DNA from: an uncultured SAR86 cluster bacterium
Lineage (GTDB): Bacteria; Pseudomonadota; Gammaproteobacteria; Magnimaribacterales; D2472
Length of the DNA stretch: 64,000 nucleotides
NCBI GenBank assembly: GCA_902558395.1
Contig: CACEDS010000003.1
Location: forward strand, 186,001 to 250,000
Direction of reading: 5' to 3'
Shown: one piece after another, positions 17,970 to 27,286 of the stretch
How positions within the stretch are numbered: the first letter of the stretch is position 1
Layout: each line of letters opens with the position of its first letter
Notes under the pieces: generated by a model
Seen by the model: only the letters and a program-made list of their open reading frames with translations
Database searches by the model: none
What the model was told of the DNA's origin: nothing
Program-made: the position numbers and the translations under genes

Positions 17970-19718
17970 ATGAAAAATTTTCTTATTACCGTCTTAATTT
18001 TTTGTTCGTCTTTAATAAATTCAAGAAGTTATATAGATTATGAATCTCCATATCATCCTATTGTTGGTAACTCTGGCATGGTGGTTAGTCAAAATAATTT
18101 ATCTTCAGACATTGGATTAGAAATCTTAAATAAAGGCGGTAATGCAGTTGATGCAGCAGTCGCAGTTGGCTTTTCTCTAGCTGTTACTTTACCAAGAGCT
18201 GGCAATCTTGGTGGAGGTGGCTTTATGTTAGTTTATATCAAAGAAAAAGATGAAATTTTTTATATTGACTACAGAAGCTCATCACCTCTAAATGCAAACT
18301 TAGAGAATATTTTTAATATCTATAACTCAAGCGGTAAAGAGTATGAAGTAGTTCCTTCGAACTTTGATGAAAATAAATTTGATGTTTTAGAAACTGGTTA
18401 TAAAGCATCTGCTATTCCTGGAACGGTTGCTGGGCTGCTTGAAGCTCATGTAAATTTCGGTAGATTAGAGTTAAAAGAAATTCTTGCACCTGTTATTGCT
18501 CAAGCTGAAGACGGAATAAAAGTTACCTATGATTTGCATAAAGCTATTGAAAGTACTAGACGTCTTTATAAAGATCCAGAGTCTAGAAGAATTTATTTTA
18601 AAGAAAATAAGCCCATAAAAGAAAACTCTTTGATGAGATTGCCAGACCTAGCTAATACATTAAGTTTAATTGCAGCGCATGGCAAAGATGGTTTTTACAA
18701 GGGTGAGACTGCTAAAAAAATTGTAGAAGCGATGAATAATAATAATGGCTTAATGTCATTAAAGGATTTTAAAAATTATAAAGTATATGTAAGAGCTCCA
18801 ATCTCAACACAATATAGAGGGAATAAAGTTTTTACCGCCGGGCCCCCATCAGGAGGCGGCATCACTTTATTAACAGCGCTTAATATACTTAGTTACTTTG
18901 ATATGAATAAATATAAAAGCAACTCTATACAAACTTATCATTTATTTTCAGAGGCCTTAAGAAGAGGTCATAACAATAGATCATCAGTAGTTGGAGACCC
19001 AATTTTTTATGATGTACCGGTTGATGAATTATTATCAAAAGAAAGAACCCAAGAATTAGTCAGGTCTATAAAATTTAACAAAGCTAGCAAAGCTTCATCA
19101 ATAAAACCATTATCTGTAATGAATGAGAGTAGGGATACGACTCACTATTCTGTAATTGATTCCGAAGGTAATGCTGTTTCAAACACTTATACTCTTGGTT
19201 CTTCATTTGGCTCGGGAGTAACGATACCTGGTACTGGCATTCTAATGAATAATCAAATGAATAATTTGATGTATAGAGAAGGAGATGTTGCTGTTGAGGG
19301 AAGGGGTGTAAGTGTTGGCAACCGCTTTAAACCAGGTAAAAGACCAATGAGTACAATGGCACCAGTTATGGTGTTTAATAAGGATAATCAACTAACACTT
19401 ATTACAGGTTCCCCGGGTGGATCATATATTCCTGGTGCTATCTTAAGAGTTGTTACTGGAGTGATTGACTTTGATCTACCAATTGGAGATGCAACCATGC
19501 TTCCAAGAGTTCACAAAGACTGGCCATACATCGGTATTGATTATGAAAAAACTTTAAGTTCAGATATTGTTAAAGGTCTAAATAGAATGGGGCATAAAAC
19601 ATCTTCAAATAAAACCATGGGAAGCACACAAAGCATTCACATAGTCGATGGTGTTAGATATGGGTATGCTGATTTAAGAAGACCTAATGCTTCTGTTTCA
19701 GCGCAAAAAACTAATTAA
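17970..19718 (+). CDS. ggt: Gamma-glutamyltransferase / glutathione hydrolase
   Basis: Periplasmic Ntn-hydrolase that removes the gamma-glutamyl group from glutathione and other gamma-glutamyl compounds. Signal peptide MKNFLITVLIFCSSLINS. Features: GGNAVDAAVAVGFSLAVTLP, LGGGGFML, and the autoprocessing site DTTHYSVID, in which the Thr directly before His (Thr391) should become the N-terminal nucleophile of the small subunit. Later NNQMNNL, GKRPMSTMAPVM and GSPGGSYIPGAI match the glutamate-binding and oxyanion motifs. 582 residues, normal for the precursor. Operonic with the DASS transporter; its 3' end overlaps the convergent M20D gene by eight bases. Confidence 0.95.
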   Translation: MKNFLITVLIFCSSLINSRSYIDYESPYHPIVGNSGMVVSQNNLSSDIGLEILNKGGNAVDAAVAVGFSLAVTLPRAGNLGGGGFMLVYIKEKDEIFYIDYRSSSPLNANLENIFNIYNSSGKEYEVVPSNFDENKFDVLETGYKASAIPGTVAGLLEAHVNFGRLELKEILAPVIAQAEDGIKVTYDLHKAIESTRRLYKDPESRRIYFKENKPIKENSLMRLPDLANTLSLIAAHGKDGFYKGETAKKIVEAMNNNNGLMSLKDFKNYKVYVRAPISTQYRGNKVFTAGPPSGGGITLLTALNILSYFDMNKYKSNSIQTYHLFSEALRRGHNNRSSVVGDPIFYDVPVDELLSKERTQELVRSIKFNKASKASSIKPLSVMNESRDTTHYSVIDSEGNAVSNTYTLGSSFGSGVTIPGTGILMNNQMNNLMYREGDVAVEGRGVSVGNRFKPGKRPMSTMAPVMVFNKDNQLTLITGSPGGSYIPGAILRVVTGVIDFDLPIGDATMLPRVHKDWPYIGIDYEKTLSSDIVKGLNRMGHKTSSNKTMGSTQSIHIVDGVRYGYADLRRPNASVSAQKTN

Positions 19719-21138
19719 CTCTATAATTTAATGGTGGTTTTCTATCACCCAACAAAGCTTTGTATTTAAAACTTTCTCCAACTCTGGCTTTAAGTTCTTG
19801 CTTGGCTTGTTGAATAGTTTCAGGATTGCTAAAAATCTCAATAGCTGTAGCTGAAATTGTTTTAGCAGCTAATTCTGTTCCTTTTAATCCAATACTAGTA
19901 CCACCTGCTGCAACAGCTTGCCACGAATGTGCAGCAGTTCCTGGAACCCATGTTGCAGTTCTTATTCCAGCAGTAGGAACTACCCAGCTAACATCACCTA
20001 CATCTGTAGAGCCATAACTATGAGAGGTTGTATGATCACTCACAAATTCTTGTGAACCTATTTCCATTGATGGCTCTAGAAATGTTTTATAAATAGTTTT
20101 TGCATAATCATTCTCTTTATCTGAATATTTTATTCCTCCAAATGAGGCTAGGTTCTTATGCATTATTTTTTGAATTACATCATTTGGTAGAAGTGAATAA
20201 TTACCATGCATTACTTCATAAGTCATCTTAGTATCTGTTCCAATAGCTGCACCTTCTGCAGTTTTTACAACTCTATGAAATAATTCTTCAACCATACGCA
20301 TTTCAGGATGCCTTACATAGTAATAAACTTCAGCCAAATCTGGTACAACATTTGGTGCTAAACCTCCCTTAGTGATTACATAATGAATACGAGATTCCTG
20401 AGGAATATGCTCCCTCAACATATTAACCATCATATTCATTGATTCAACACCATCTAATGCAGATCTACCTTGTTCTGGGGCACCAGCTGCATGAGATGAA
20501 ATACCGCTGAAAGTAAATTTTGCTGATTTGTTTGAATTTGATGTTCTTGAATTTGCAGAGTTAATATCATCTGGATGCCAGTGAAGAACAATATCGACAT
20601 CATCAAATAATCCTTCTCTAACCATATAAACTTTTCCAGAGCCTCCTTCTTCAGCTGGAGTTCCATAAAATCTTACTCTTCCTTTTATATTATTAGATTC
20701 AAGCCACTCTTTGACTACGACTGCAGCCCAAGCTGATGCTGCACCAAATAAATGATGACCACAAGCATGACCAGCACCAGTTCCATTATCTATGACCTCT
20801 TTAAATGGCGAGTTAGATTGTGCTAACCCAGGGAGTGCATCAAACTCACCTAAAATTCCAATAATAGGACCACTAGAACCAAATTCAGCTATAAAAGCTG
20901 TCGGTATATCAGCTACATTTCTAGTTATTTTAAAACCTTCTTTTTCAAGCTCAGAAGCAAGTAAATTTGAACTCTTAGTTTCTTGATAGCCCATCTCTGC
21001 AAAATCCCATATTTTAAGAGCGACTTCTGAGAATTGTTTTTTATGATTGATAATACTTTGATTAATTGATGAAGCATATATTTCCTCAGCTAAACCAAAT
21101 AAAAGTACCAAAATTAAATAATTGATTTTTTTAAACAT
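19711..21138 (-). CDS. Exported M20D-family amidohydrolase (p-aminobenzoyl-glutamate hydrolase subunit B-like)
   Basis: Zinc-dependent amidase/carboxypeptidase of the AbgB/IAA-amino-acid hydrolase type, which cleaves amide bonds such as that of p-aminobenzoyl-glutamate. N-terminal signal peptide (YLILVLLFGLAEEIYA), so it acts in the periplasm, unlike cytoplasmic E. coli AbgB. Metal motif region GILGEFDALPGL, GAGHACGHHLFGAAS and YGTPAEEGGSGK; the dimerisation domain follows, and the C-terminal STDVGDVSWVVP is typical of AbgB. 475 residues. Strong Shine-Dalgarno (GGGGGGAG). No abgA or abgT homologue is adjacent. The exact substrate is unknown. Confidence 0.87.
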   Translation of the reverse strand: MFKKINYLILVLLFGLAEEIYASSINQSIINHKKQFSEVALKIWDFAEMGYQETKSSNLLASELEKEGFKITRNVADIPTAFIAEFGSSGPIIGILGEFDALPGLAQSNSPFKEVIDNGTGAGHACGHHLFGAASAWAAVVVKEWLESNNIKGRVRFYGTPAEEGGSGKVYMVREGLFDDVDIVLHWHPDDINSANSRTSNSNKSAKFTFSGISSHAAGAPEQGRSALDGVESMNMMVNMLREHIPQESRIHYVITKGGLAPNVVPDLAEVYYYVRHPEMRMVEELFHRVVKTAEGAAIGTDTKMTYEVMHGNYSLLPNDVIQKIMHKNLASFGGIKYSDKENDYAKTIYKTFLEPSMEIGSQEFVSDHTTSHSYGSTDVGDVSWVVPTAGIRTATWVPGTAAHSWQAVAAGGTSIGLKGTELAAKTISATAIEIFSNPETIQQAKQELKARVGESFKYKALLGDRKPPLNYRVN

Positions 21139-21156
21139 TTCTCCCCCCTAATATTT

Positions 21157-21774
21157 CTATTTTTTAGCAACTCCCCAGTAATTATATCCTGCAAATTTAG
21201 GTGTACTTGGAATATACATTTCTTCCATTTTTGATATTTTTAAACCAGATGATCTGATTAGCTTGGGGATATCTCTGTTCAGATTACAGCCGCCGGCAAT
21301 TTTGTTCCATATTGGATTAATTCGTTTTTGCCATTTAGCAACATTTATATCAGGAGCTATCCCATGTTCACAAAATAATAGCTTCCCGCTTGGTTTTAAA
21401 ACTCTAATTATTTCTTTAGTAGATAATTGAGTATCAGGAATTGTGCACAAAGTATATGTAATTATTACAGTATCGACTGAATTATTTGGCAACGGAATAG
21501 CCTCAGCACCGCATTGCAGGAACTCAATTTCTAACTCATTTTTTTTTGCTAATGGTTTTGCTAAATTTAGCAACTCAACAGATGGGTCAAGCCCATAAAG
21601 GTAATCAATTTTTGATTTATTGTAATAAGGAATATTTAGGCCAGAGCCGATCCCTATATCTATAACAATACCTTCAGCTAATGGAACTATTTTATCTCGT
21701 TGATAATTAATTGGTTTAGATCCACAAGCACAATTTAAGAATTTAGGAAGAATATATTTATTATAGAAACCCAA
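21157..21774 (-). CDS. SAM-dependent class I methyltransferase
   Basis: Methyltransf_11-type protein of 205 residues. Motif I is VIDIGIGSGLNIPYY, the acidic loop after beta2 is LYGLDPSVELL, and motif IV/post-IV is TVIITYTLCTIPD, followed by VLKPSGKLLFCEHG. It resembles small membrane-peripheral METTL7/UbiE-like enzymes. Substrate unknown. The start is TTG at 21774, two bases after the fabI stop; no ATG exists until late in the protein, so TTG is the best choice. Probably co-transcribed with fabI. Confidence 0.82.
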   Translation of the reverse strand: MGFYNKYILPKFLNCACGSKPINYQRDKIVPLAEGIVIDIGIGSGLNIPYYNKSKIDYLYGLDPSVELLNLAKPLAKKNELEIEFLQCGAEAIPLPNNSVDTVIITYTLCTIPDTQLSTKEIIRVLKPSGKLLFCEHGIAPDINVAKWQKRINPIWNKIAGGCNLNRDIPKLIRSSGLKISKMEEMYIPSTPKFAGYNYWGVAKK

Positions 21775-21776
21775 AA

Positions 21777-22568
21777 TTAATTATCTGTAATCTCAGTAAG
21801 AGGCATTGCTGCTGTATTAAACCCAGCGTCTACATAAGTTATTTCACCGGTTATTCCACTTGCATAATCTGAGCATAAAAATGCAGCTACATTACCAACT
21901 TCTTCAGTAGTTACAGTCCTTCCAAGAGGAGCTCTTGATGAATGTTGAGTAAGCATTTTTCTAAAATTTTTAACACCAGAGGCTGCAAGAGTTTTTATAG
22001 GCCCAGCTGAAATAGCATTTACCCTTACATTATCAGAGCCCATAGAGGCTGCAAGAAATCTTGTATTTGCTTCTAAGCTTGCTTTTGCAAGACCCATTAC
22101 ATTGTAATTAGGTATTGTTTGTACCGCCCCAAGATAAGTCAATGTCAAAAGGGCAGAACTATCATTAAGCATTGGTTTAGATGCTTTAGCTAGTGCTGTG
22201 AAACTATATGAACTAATATCATGAGCAATTTTAAATCCTTCACGAGTTGTAACATCTACAAAATTTCCTTCTAACTGATCAGAAGGTGCAAAACCTATAG
22301 AGTGAACAAAACCATCAAACGCATTCCATTTTTTTGATAGCTCTTTAAATGCTTTTTCAATCGATTCATCACTTGCAACATCACACTCAATAAGAATATC
22401 TGAACCGTATTCTTTAGCAAGAGGTTTAAGGTTTTTCAGAAGCCTCTCGTTTTGGTATGTAAAAGCTAATTTAGCTCCTTCTCTATACATAGATGCAGCT
22501 ATTCCTGATGCAATTGAATACTTGTTTGCAAGTCCTGTTATCAGTATTTTTTTATTTTTAAGTAACAT
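21777..22568 (-). CDS. fabI: Enoyl-[acyl-carrier-protein] reductase (NADH)
   Basis: Last step of each fatty-acid elongation round, reducing trans-2-enoyl-ACP. SDR fold with the FabI variant of the nucleotide motif ([17 protein letters not shown]) and the catalytic Tyr145, Tyr155 and Lys162 (LTYLGAV ... [12 protein letters not shown]), matching E. coli Tyr146/Tyr156/Lys163. [11 protein letters not shown] and [14 protein letters not shown] are near-identical to E. coli. ATG 22568 is chosen over a TTG four codons upstream. 263 residues. A TATAAT-like box lies about 30 bases upstream on this strand. Confidence 0.97.
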   Translation of the reverse strand: MLLKNKKILITGLANKYSIASGIAASMYREGAKLAFTYQNERLLKNLKPLAKEYGSDILIECDVASDESIEKAFKELSKKWNAFDGFVHSIGFAPSDQLEGNFVDVTTREGFKIAHDISSYSFTALAKASKPMLNDSSALLTLTYLGAVQTIPNYNVMGLAKASLEANTRFLAASMGSDNVRVNAISAGPIKTLAASGVKNFRKMLTQHSSRAPLGRTVTTEEVGNVAAFLCSDYASGITGEITYVDAGFNTAAMPLTEITDN

Positions 22569-22722
22569 ATTACAATCCAAAATTAAGTGATTGATAGCAT
22601 TATATATGATATTAAATATATAGAATTGTTGTTTGAGGTTTATTGCAGATTATTTTTTTTAAAAATTTTTTTCACATTTATTGCTTTTTTTGGCGTTTTC
22701 ATGCTTAATTGACTCAGAAATT

Positions 22723-22784
22723 CGCATTTATATGCGTAATTTATATATAAATTAACAAAATGTTTGGTCAATTATGCCCAAACA
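22723..22784. promoter_or_regulatory. Palindrome cluster upstream of the TBDT at 22800
   Basis: Three dyads in 62 bases: CGCAT-N4-ATGCG (22723-22736), the perfect palindrome AATTTATATATAAATT (22738-22753), and TGTTTGG-N10-CCAAACA (22761-22784). The last would form a stem-loop in the leader just before the AAGGGG Shine-Dalgarno. A TTGACT at 22709 may be the -35 box. Regulatory role is inferred. Confidence 0.4.
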
Positions 22785-22799
22785 ATCTAAGGGGATATT

Positions 22800-25715
22800 A
22801 TGTTAAAGTTTAATAAAATATTATTAGCTGCAACAATATTTGTTTTCACATCTGTATCATATGCACAATCAACCACTTCAGGTACCTTGGTTGTCAGTGT
22901 TAGTGATGGTGAAAATAGTGTTGCTTCAGCCACTGTATCTGTAGAAAATACAGGGACAGGCTTATCTAGATCTGCAACATCCAATAATAATGGTGATGCT
23001 AGAGTTGGATCATTGCCTCCAGGAACATATGTTGTAACAGTTACAGCATCAGGATTTTCAGTAAATACTGCTGAAGTCTCAATTGGAACTGGTGTAAATG
23101 CTTATTCAGCTGTAATGGCCTCATCTTTAGTTGCTGTTGAAGATTTAGTTACAACTGCTAGCTTCATCAAAGCTAATGCTTATGAGGTTAACGAAACTGG
23201 TCTAAACCTAAATGTGACAGAGCTTGCTGCACAGATACCTGTTGCTCAAGATCTAACAAGTTTAACTCTATTGGCACCTGGTGCTGTTGAGGGTGACGCA
23301 GCTTTTGGTTTCCTTCCTTCATTTGGCGGAAGTTCAGTTGGTGAAAACCAATACCTGGTTAATGGTTTAAATACAACAAACTTCAGGAACTTCGTTGGAT
23401 ACTCTGACGTGCCTTTTGAATTTTATGAAACAGTTGACGTTAAAACTGGTGGTTTCCAAGCTCAATATGGTAAAGCTATAGGTGGATTTGTTACAGCTAC
23501 TACCAAAAGAGGATCTAACGAATTTAAAACCAAAGTAACAATGTCTGTTTCTCCTGATTCTTTAAGAGATAAGCAGCCTGATACTTATGCAAGTGCAAAT
23601 CAGCTCAATACATCAGATACAAAGGTTGCAACAGTTAGTGTAAGCGGACCTATTATTAAAGATAAACTCTTTTATTATGTTCTTGCTGCACCAACATTAC
23701 GTGAGACAACTTCATTTGGTTTAGAAACAAACACAAGAGATGATTTTGAAACTGATGAAACTTTCTATGGTGCAAAACTTGATTATTACATCAATGATAA
23801 TAATCTGCTAGAAGTTACATATTTCTCTGACGAGGGACAAACAGTGACTGACTCATTCGCTTGGGATGCTGCAACACAGACTACAGGTAATTATAATGGA
23901 CCGTCTTACAATGATTTCGGTGGTGATAACCTTATAGTTAGCTTATCAAGCATATTAACTGAAAGTTTAACGTTAGATGTATCTTTTGGTGAGAATAAGT
24001 TTAATAGAACAGTCTCATCATCCACAGCTGATCTTCCTCCAATATATGATAATAGAGACTCATGTAGTTTCTGTTATAGGTCAGCTGCTGCAAATTTCTA
24101 TGAGTCTGTTGGCTCTGATGAAAGAGAGCAAAGAGACATAAGCTTAACTTATACTGTTGGCAACCATGTTATTAAAGTCGGTTACCAAGCTGAAGAACTT
24201 ACTGCTGTAGATGCAACCGTTCTTTCTGGTGGACAGTACATTCTATTAGCAAACGTCGACTATCCAAATTGCTCAGGTACAACTAGTGATTACTGTGTGA
24301 GAGTAAGAAACTACAGTGTTGGTGGTGAATTTGGTATTGAAAATGATGCTTGGTACATTCAAGATTCATGGGATGTTACTGATAGATTAAATCTTAACTT
24401 AGGTCTTAGAAGCAGCTCTTTTGCTAATAACGATGCTAATGGAGATACATTTATTGATATAAGTGGTCAAAAAGCTTATAGATTAGGAGCTACGTATGAC
24501 TTAACAGGTGATGGTTCAGATAAATTGTCTGTCTTTGTTGGTAAATATTTCTTACCAGTTGCTGCAAATACTAACATCAGGCTTGCTGGTGGTGAGAACT
24601 ACGTTCATACATACCATAATTTACTTAACGAGATTCCTGTTGGATCATCAATATTGAATGCAAGTGATATTCAGTATGGCCCTGCACATACAACTGTTGT
24701 TGTAGGTGATGGAACTGTTCCAGCTACATACGCTGCTAAAGCAGGTGATATTGAGCCAATGTATAACGATGAAATCATAATTGGTTACTCTAAATTCTTA
24801 GATTCAGGTTGGAGTCTAGGCGCTTTCTTTACGTATCGTGATTTAGCTTCAGCAATTGATGATGTCTTAGTTGATCATGCTGTAAGAGCATACTGTGATG
24901 CTAATGGAATCGAAGGTTGTGATGATATTTGGTATGGACCTCATTCATACGTTTTAGCTAATCCAGGTGTGGATATGACTTGGACGACTGATGAGCTACC
25001 AGGTACAACTGAGCCTACGACTATAACTCTTTCAGCAGGTGACTTAGCGTTCCCTCCAGTTCAAAGAGAATATTCAGCTCTAGACTTAACATTTGATAAG
25101 GCTTGGGATGGTTCATACTTTATGGGCGGTAGTGTGACTATAAGTTCTAACAGAGGTAACTATGAAGGTACTGTTAAATCTGATAATGGTCAGGATGATG
25201 CTGGTCTAACTCAAGACTATGACTTCCCTGAGTTTATGGATAATGCTTACGGATACCTTCCAAACCACAGAGCGTTTAAAGCTAAGCTTTACGGTGCTGC
25301 TATGGTTGGTGAGACTCTTGTTGGAGTTAACCTCAGAATGGCTTCACCAAGAAAGTATGGTTGTATTGGTAATTACCCAGGTGGTGATGGTGCTGATGAT
25401 AACTTCGGTGGTAACTTCTACTACGGTGGAAATGATTCATGGGCATGTAACGATACACCAACTCCAAGGGGTTCTGTGTTTGATGGAAAATGGCAAAATC
25501 AAGTTGATTTATCTATATCAAGAGATATCCAACTTCCATTTGCTGAGTCTGCTAAAGTTCAAGTAAATGTATTTAATATATTTGACTTTGAATCTCCAGA
25601 AGACTACAACGAATACGGTGAGTCTGATGGTTCATATCCAGATCCAGACTGGAAACAACCTACAAGATATCAACCTGGAAGATCAGTTAGAATTGATTTA
25701 ACTGCTAACTTCTAA
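22800..25715 (+). CDS. Oar-like TonB-dependent receptor with N-terminal carboxypeptidase-regulatory-like domain
   Basis: 971-residue outer-membrane receptor. Signal peptide MLKFNKILLAATIFVFTSVSYA. Residues ~25-105 form a beta-sandwich of the carboxypeptidase-regulatory type (TLVVSVSDGENSVASATVSV ... GDARVGSLPPGTYVVTVTASGF), as in Oar proteins. A plug follows (QDLTSLTLLAPGAVEGD ... YLVNGLNTTNF ... ETVDVKTGGFQAQYGKAIGGFV) and a barrel ending in Phe (RIDLTANF). Substrate unknown. It stands alone between divergent fabI and convergent indoleamine dioxygenase, with its own leader and terminator. Oar-type receptors are often linked to peptides or proteins, but nothing here proves that. Confidence 0.9.
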   Translation: MLKFNKILLAATIFVFTSVSYAQSTTSGTLVVSVSDGENSVASATVSVENTGTGLSRSATSNNNGDARVGSLPPGTYVVTVTASGFSVNTAEVSIGTGVNAYSAVMASSLVAVEDLVTTASFIKANAYEVNETGLNLNVTELAAQIPVAQDLTSLTLLAPGAVEGDAAFGFLPSFGGSSVGENQYLVNGLNTTNFRNFVGYSDVPFEFYETVDVKTGGFQAQYGKAIGGFVTATTKRGSNEFKTKVTMSVSPDSLRDKQPDTYASANQLNTSDTKVATVSVSGPIIKDKLFYYVLAAPTLRETTSFGLETNTRDDFETDETFYGAKLDYYINDNNLLEVTYFSDEGQTVTDSFAWDAATQTTGNYNGPSYNDFGGDNLIVSLSSILTESLTLDVSFGENKFNRTVSSSTADLPPIYDNRDSCSFCYRSAAANFYESVGSDEREQRDISLTYTVGNHVIKVGYQAEELTAVDATVLSGGQYILLANVDYPNCSGTTSDYCVRVRNYSVGGEFGIENDAWYIQDSWDVTDRLNLNLGLRSSSFANNDANGDTFIDISGQKAYRLGATYDLTGDGSDKLSVFVGKYFLPVAANTNIRLAGGENYVHTYHNLLNEIPVGSSILNASDIQYGPAHTTVVVGDGTVPATYAAKAGDIEPMYNDEIIIGYSKFLDSGWSLGAFFTYRDLASAIDDVLVDHAVRAYCDANGIEGCDDIWYGPHSYVLANPGVDMTWTTDELPGTTEPTTITLSAGDLAFPPVQREYSALDLTFDKAWDGSYFMGGSVTISSNRGNYEGTVKSDNGQDDAGLTQDYDFPEFMDNAYGYLPNHRAFKAKLYGAAMVGETLVGVNLRMASPRKYGCIGNYPGGDGADDNFGGNFYYGGNDSWACNDTPTPRGSVFDGKWQNQVDLSISRDIQLPFAESAKVQVNVFNIFDFESPEDYNEYGESDGSYPDPDWKQPTRYQPGRSVRIDLTANF

Positions 25716-25733
25716 GAGCTGATTAGAAAATTT

Positions 25734-25761
25734 AAGGGACTGCTTGCAGTCCCTTTTTTTT
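25734..25761 (+). terminator. Intrinsic terminator after the Oar-like TBDT
   Basis: Near-perfect hairpin AAGGGACTG / CAGTCCCTT with a short loop, followed by eight T. Confidence 0.9.
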
Positions 25762-25795
25762 GATTAATAATTAACGTAGAAAAAAAATTAAGGTT

Positions 25796-26938
25796 TCACT
25801 TTTTTATTTTCTGCTTCTGTGTTTCATCTCTATGTTTCTTTAGATACTTCATAAACGGGGTACCTCCAGTTCCGGTAATAGTGGAACCACCTCTACCAAA
25901 AGGATTTTTAATTTGAGATTGTTTATGGATATAAGTAGCTGCAAATTCTAAATGCTGCGCTCTAAATATTCTAATTTCTTCAAGACATTTATTATATTCA
26001 TTAGTTAACTGTTTTGACTGATGAATAAAATGTTTGGCATTAGATCTTAGCTCAACATCTTCAATCATTTTTCGATGATCTGGAGGCATGTAATCTCTCA
26101 TTTCATTCAGATAATGCCTTAAATGATCTTCGGTATGGTAGATACCAAGCGCACCATCTAAATATGGAATAATGCTACTTTGAGCTCCGGTCTCACCTCT
26201 AAAAAATTGTGGTTTATTTTTATATTGATTTTCATAAATTAATCCTTTTTTTAAATCTGGATTATCCTTTGTACCAAATATAAACGGCCTAACTCTATGA
26301 TAATAAACATAGGGATCACATTTTTCAGGCATTCTAGAAAAAATACCATTAACTTGTCTTAATGATTTAATTATCTGTTTAAGGTATTTTGAATATGTAA
26401 CAATCGAATCTGATTCGTTTAATTTTGATAATTGAGATGCAGCATGAATAGCGTCTGTAGCAGCATTTTCTATGCAAACATGAATTGTTACAAACCAATC
26501 TTCGTCAACACCTCCTAAAAAATTAGTGATGAGCCCAATATTTTCTAAACTAATTTCTTCTTTAGGATTTATTCTGTACCAATTATCTAGACAGTAACTT
26601 GCATAACTTAATATGGGTGGTCTTTCTAAAATACATGATAAATTTACCCAAGGTTTTGCAACAACTTCGGGAAGAATTTTTGATGGAGTTTTAGAGCCCC
26701 ATATATAGGCATGAGAAATAAAACTCAAATGAACCATAGCTAGTTTTATTTCACGTATATCATTATTTTTAATTAGGTGTTTTATTGAAAGATCATTTAT
26801 TTTTAAGTTATCTATAGTTTGCTGGACTCTTCCTGTTAGCAGAAGTTTGGGTAATTGGTTTGCAATATCAAAAATCCTACCTAAGGATTTGGAGGAAGAT
26901 TTATAGTTAGTTAAGGGGTCTTTTTTTGGTAGAAACAT
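25796..26938 (-). CDS. Indoleamine 2,3-dioxygenase family protein
   Basis: Haem dioxygenase of the IDO family, expected to open the indole ring of tryptophan to N-formylkynurenine. Strong agreement with animal IDO: FISHAYIWG (distal pocket), LERPPILSYASYCLDNW, FRGETGAQSSIIPYLDGALG, RDYMPPDHRKMIE, IFRAQHLEFAATYI with the proximal haem ligand His329, and the C-terminal loop GTGGTPFMKYLKKHRDET. Arg217 aligns with the substrate-contacting Arg231 of human IDO1. 380 residues, no signal peptide. No kynurenine-pathway gene is adjacent. Related haem enzymes such as PrnB act on halogenated tryptophan, so another indole substrate is possible. Confidence 0.9.
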   Translation of the reverse strand: MFLPKKDPLTNYKSSSKSLGRIFDIANQLPKLLLTGRVQQTIDNLKINDLSIKHLIKNNDIREIKLAMVHLSFISHAYIWGSKTPSKILPEVVAKPWVNLSCILERPPILSYASYCLDNWYRINPKEEISLENIGLITNFLGGVDEDWFVTIHVCIENAATDAIHAASQLSKLNESDSIVTYSKYLKQIIKSLRQVNGIFSRMPEKCDPYVYYHRVRPFIFGTKDNPDLKKGLIYENQYKNKPQFFRGETGAQSSIIPYLDGALGIYHTEDHLRHYLNEMRDYMPPDHRKMIEDVELRSNAKHFIHQSKQLTNEYNKCLEEIRIFRAQHLEFAATYIHKQSQIKNPFGRGGSTITGTGGTPFMKYLKKHRDETQKQKIKK

Positions 26939-27031
26939 ATGTTTTTTATTTATAAATTTTAAATATATTGTATTGTTTTTTTTATATTAAAAAATAAAAT
27001 ATAAAATATATTATTTTTTTTAAATAAAGTG

Positions 27032-27059
27032 TTGACATTAATTTTAAGAGGCGTATATT
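27032..27059 (+). promoter_or_regulatory. Strong sigma-70 promoter of the unidentified RNA
   Basis: Consensus TTGACA (27032-27037), 16-bp spacer, TATATT (27054-27059), the best promoter seen in the window. It lies inside the 357-bp gap 26939-27296; 26939-27030 is almost pure A/T and holds no ORF, probably also the promoter region of the divergent dioxygenase gene. Confidence 0.8.
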
Positions 27060-27064
27060 TAATA

Positions 27065-27286
27065 GACCAACTTGATTCCGACTAACAATCAACTGCAGAC
27101 GGGAGTTAGAGAGGTCAAGAAGGAAGAGCCCATAGGGTGAAAGCGTTGCTAAGAGTCGACGATAAAAAAGAGCTTAGTAACCCACCAAGAGTTCAAGAGA
27201 AAGAACTCAAGGAGCCAGAGAGAATCTCACTCAGGACCCCTAAGGATCTCGAACTTAAAGAAACAGAGCTAGTCTCTGTTTTTTTT
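27065..27286 (+). ncRNA. Unidentified structured RNA, about 220 nt
   Basis: Between a consensus promoter and an intrinsic terminator there is a G/A-rich segment without a credible ORF, with higher G+C than its surroundings. Helices visible by eye: CTTGA (27071) with TCAAG (27115) enclosing CTAAC (27082) with GTTAG (27105); a long hairpin GTTGCTAAG (27145) with CTTAGTAAC (27173), extended by GGTG (27136) with CACC (27183); and GAGTTC (27189) with GAACTC (27203). The last hairpin, followed by CAAGG, faintly recalls part of 6S RNA, but the 5' and 3' ends do not close into the 6S rod. RNase P, tmRNA and SRP hallmarks are absent. The transcript ends just before the convergent oadB stop. Confidence 0.65.
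27262..27286 (+). terminator. Intrinsic terminator of the unidentified RNA
   Basis: AACAGAG-CTAGT-CTCTGTT hairpin with eight T at its 3' side, ten bases before the oadB stop codon on the other strand. Confidence 0.88.

Noticed and set aside
27065..27286. RNase P RNA, tmRNA or SRP RNA
   Set aside because: No GAGGAAAGTCC or ACAGAA cores of RNase P, no tag-peptide reading frame or tRNA-like ends of tmRNA, and no SRP GGAAGCAGCCA-type loop; only about 220 nt.
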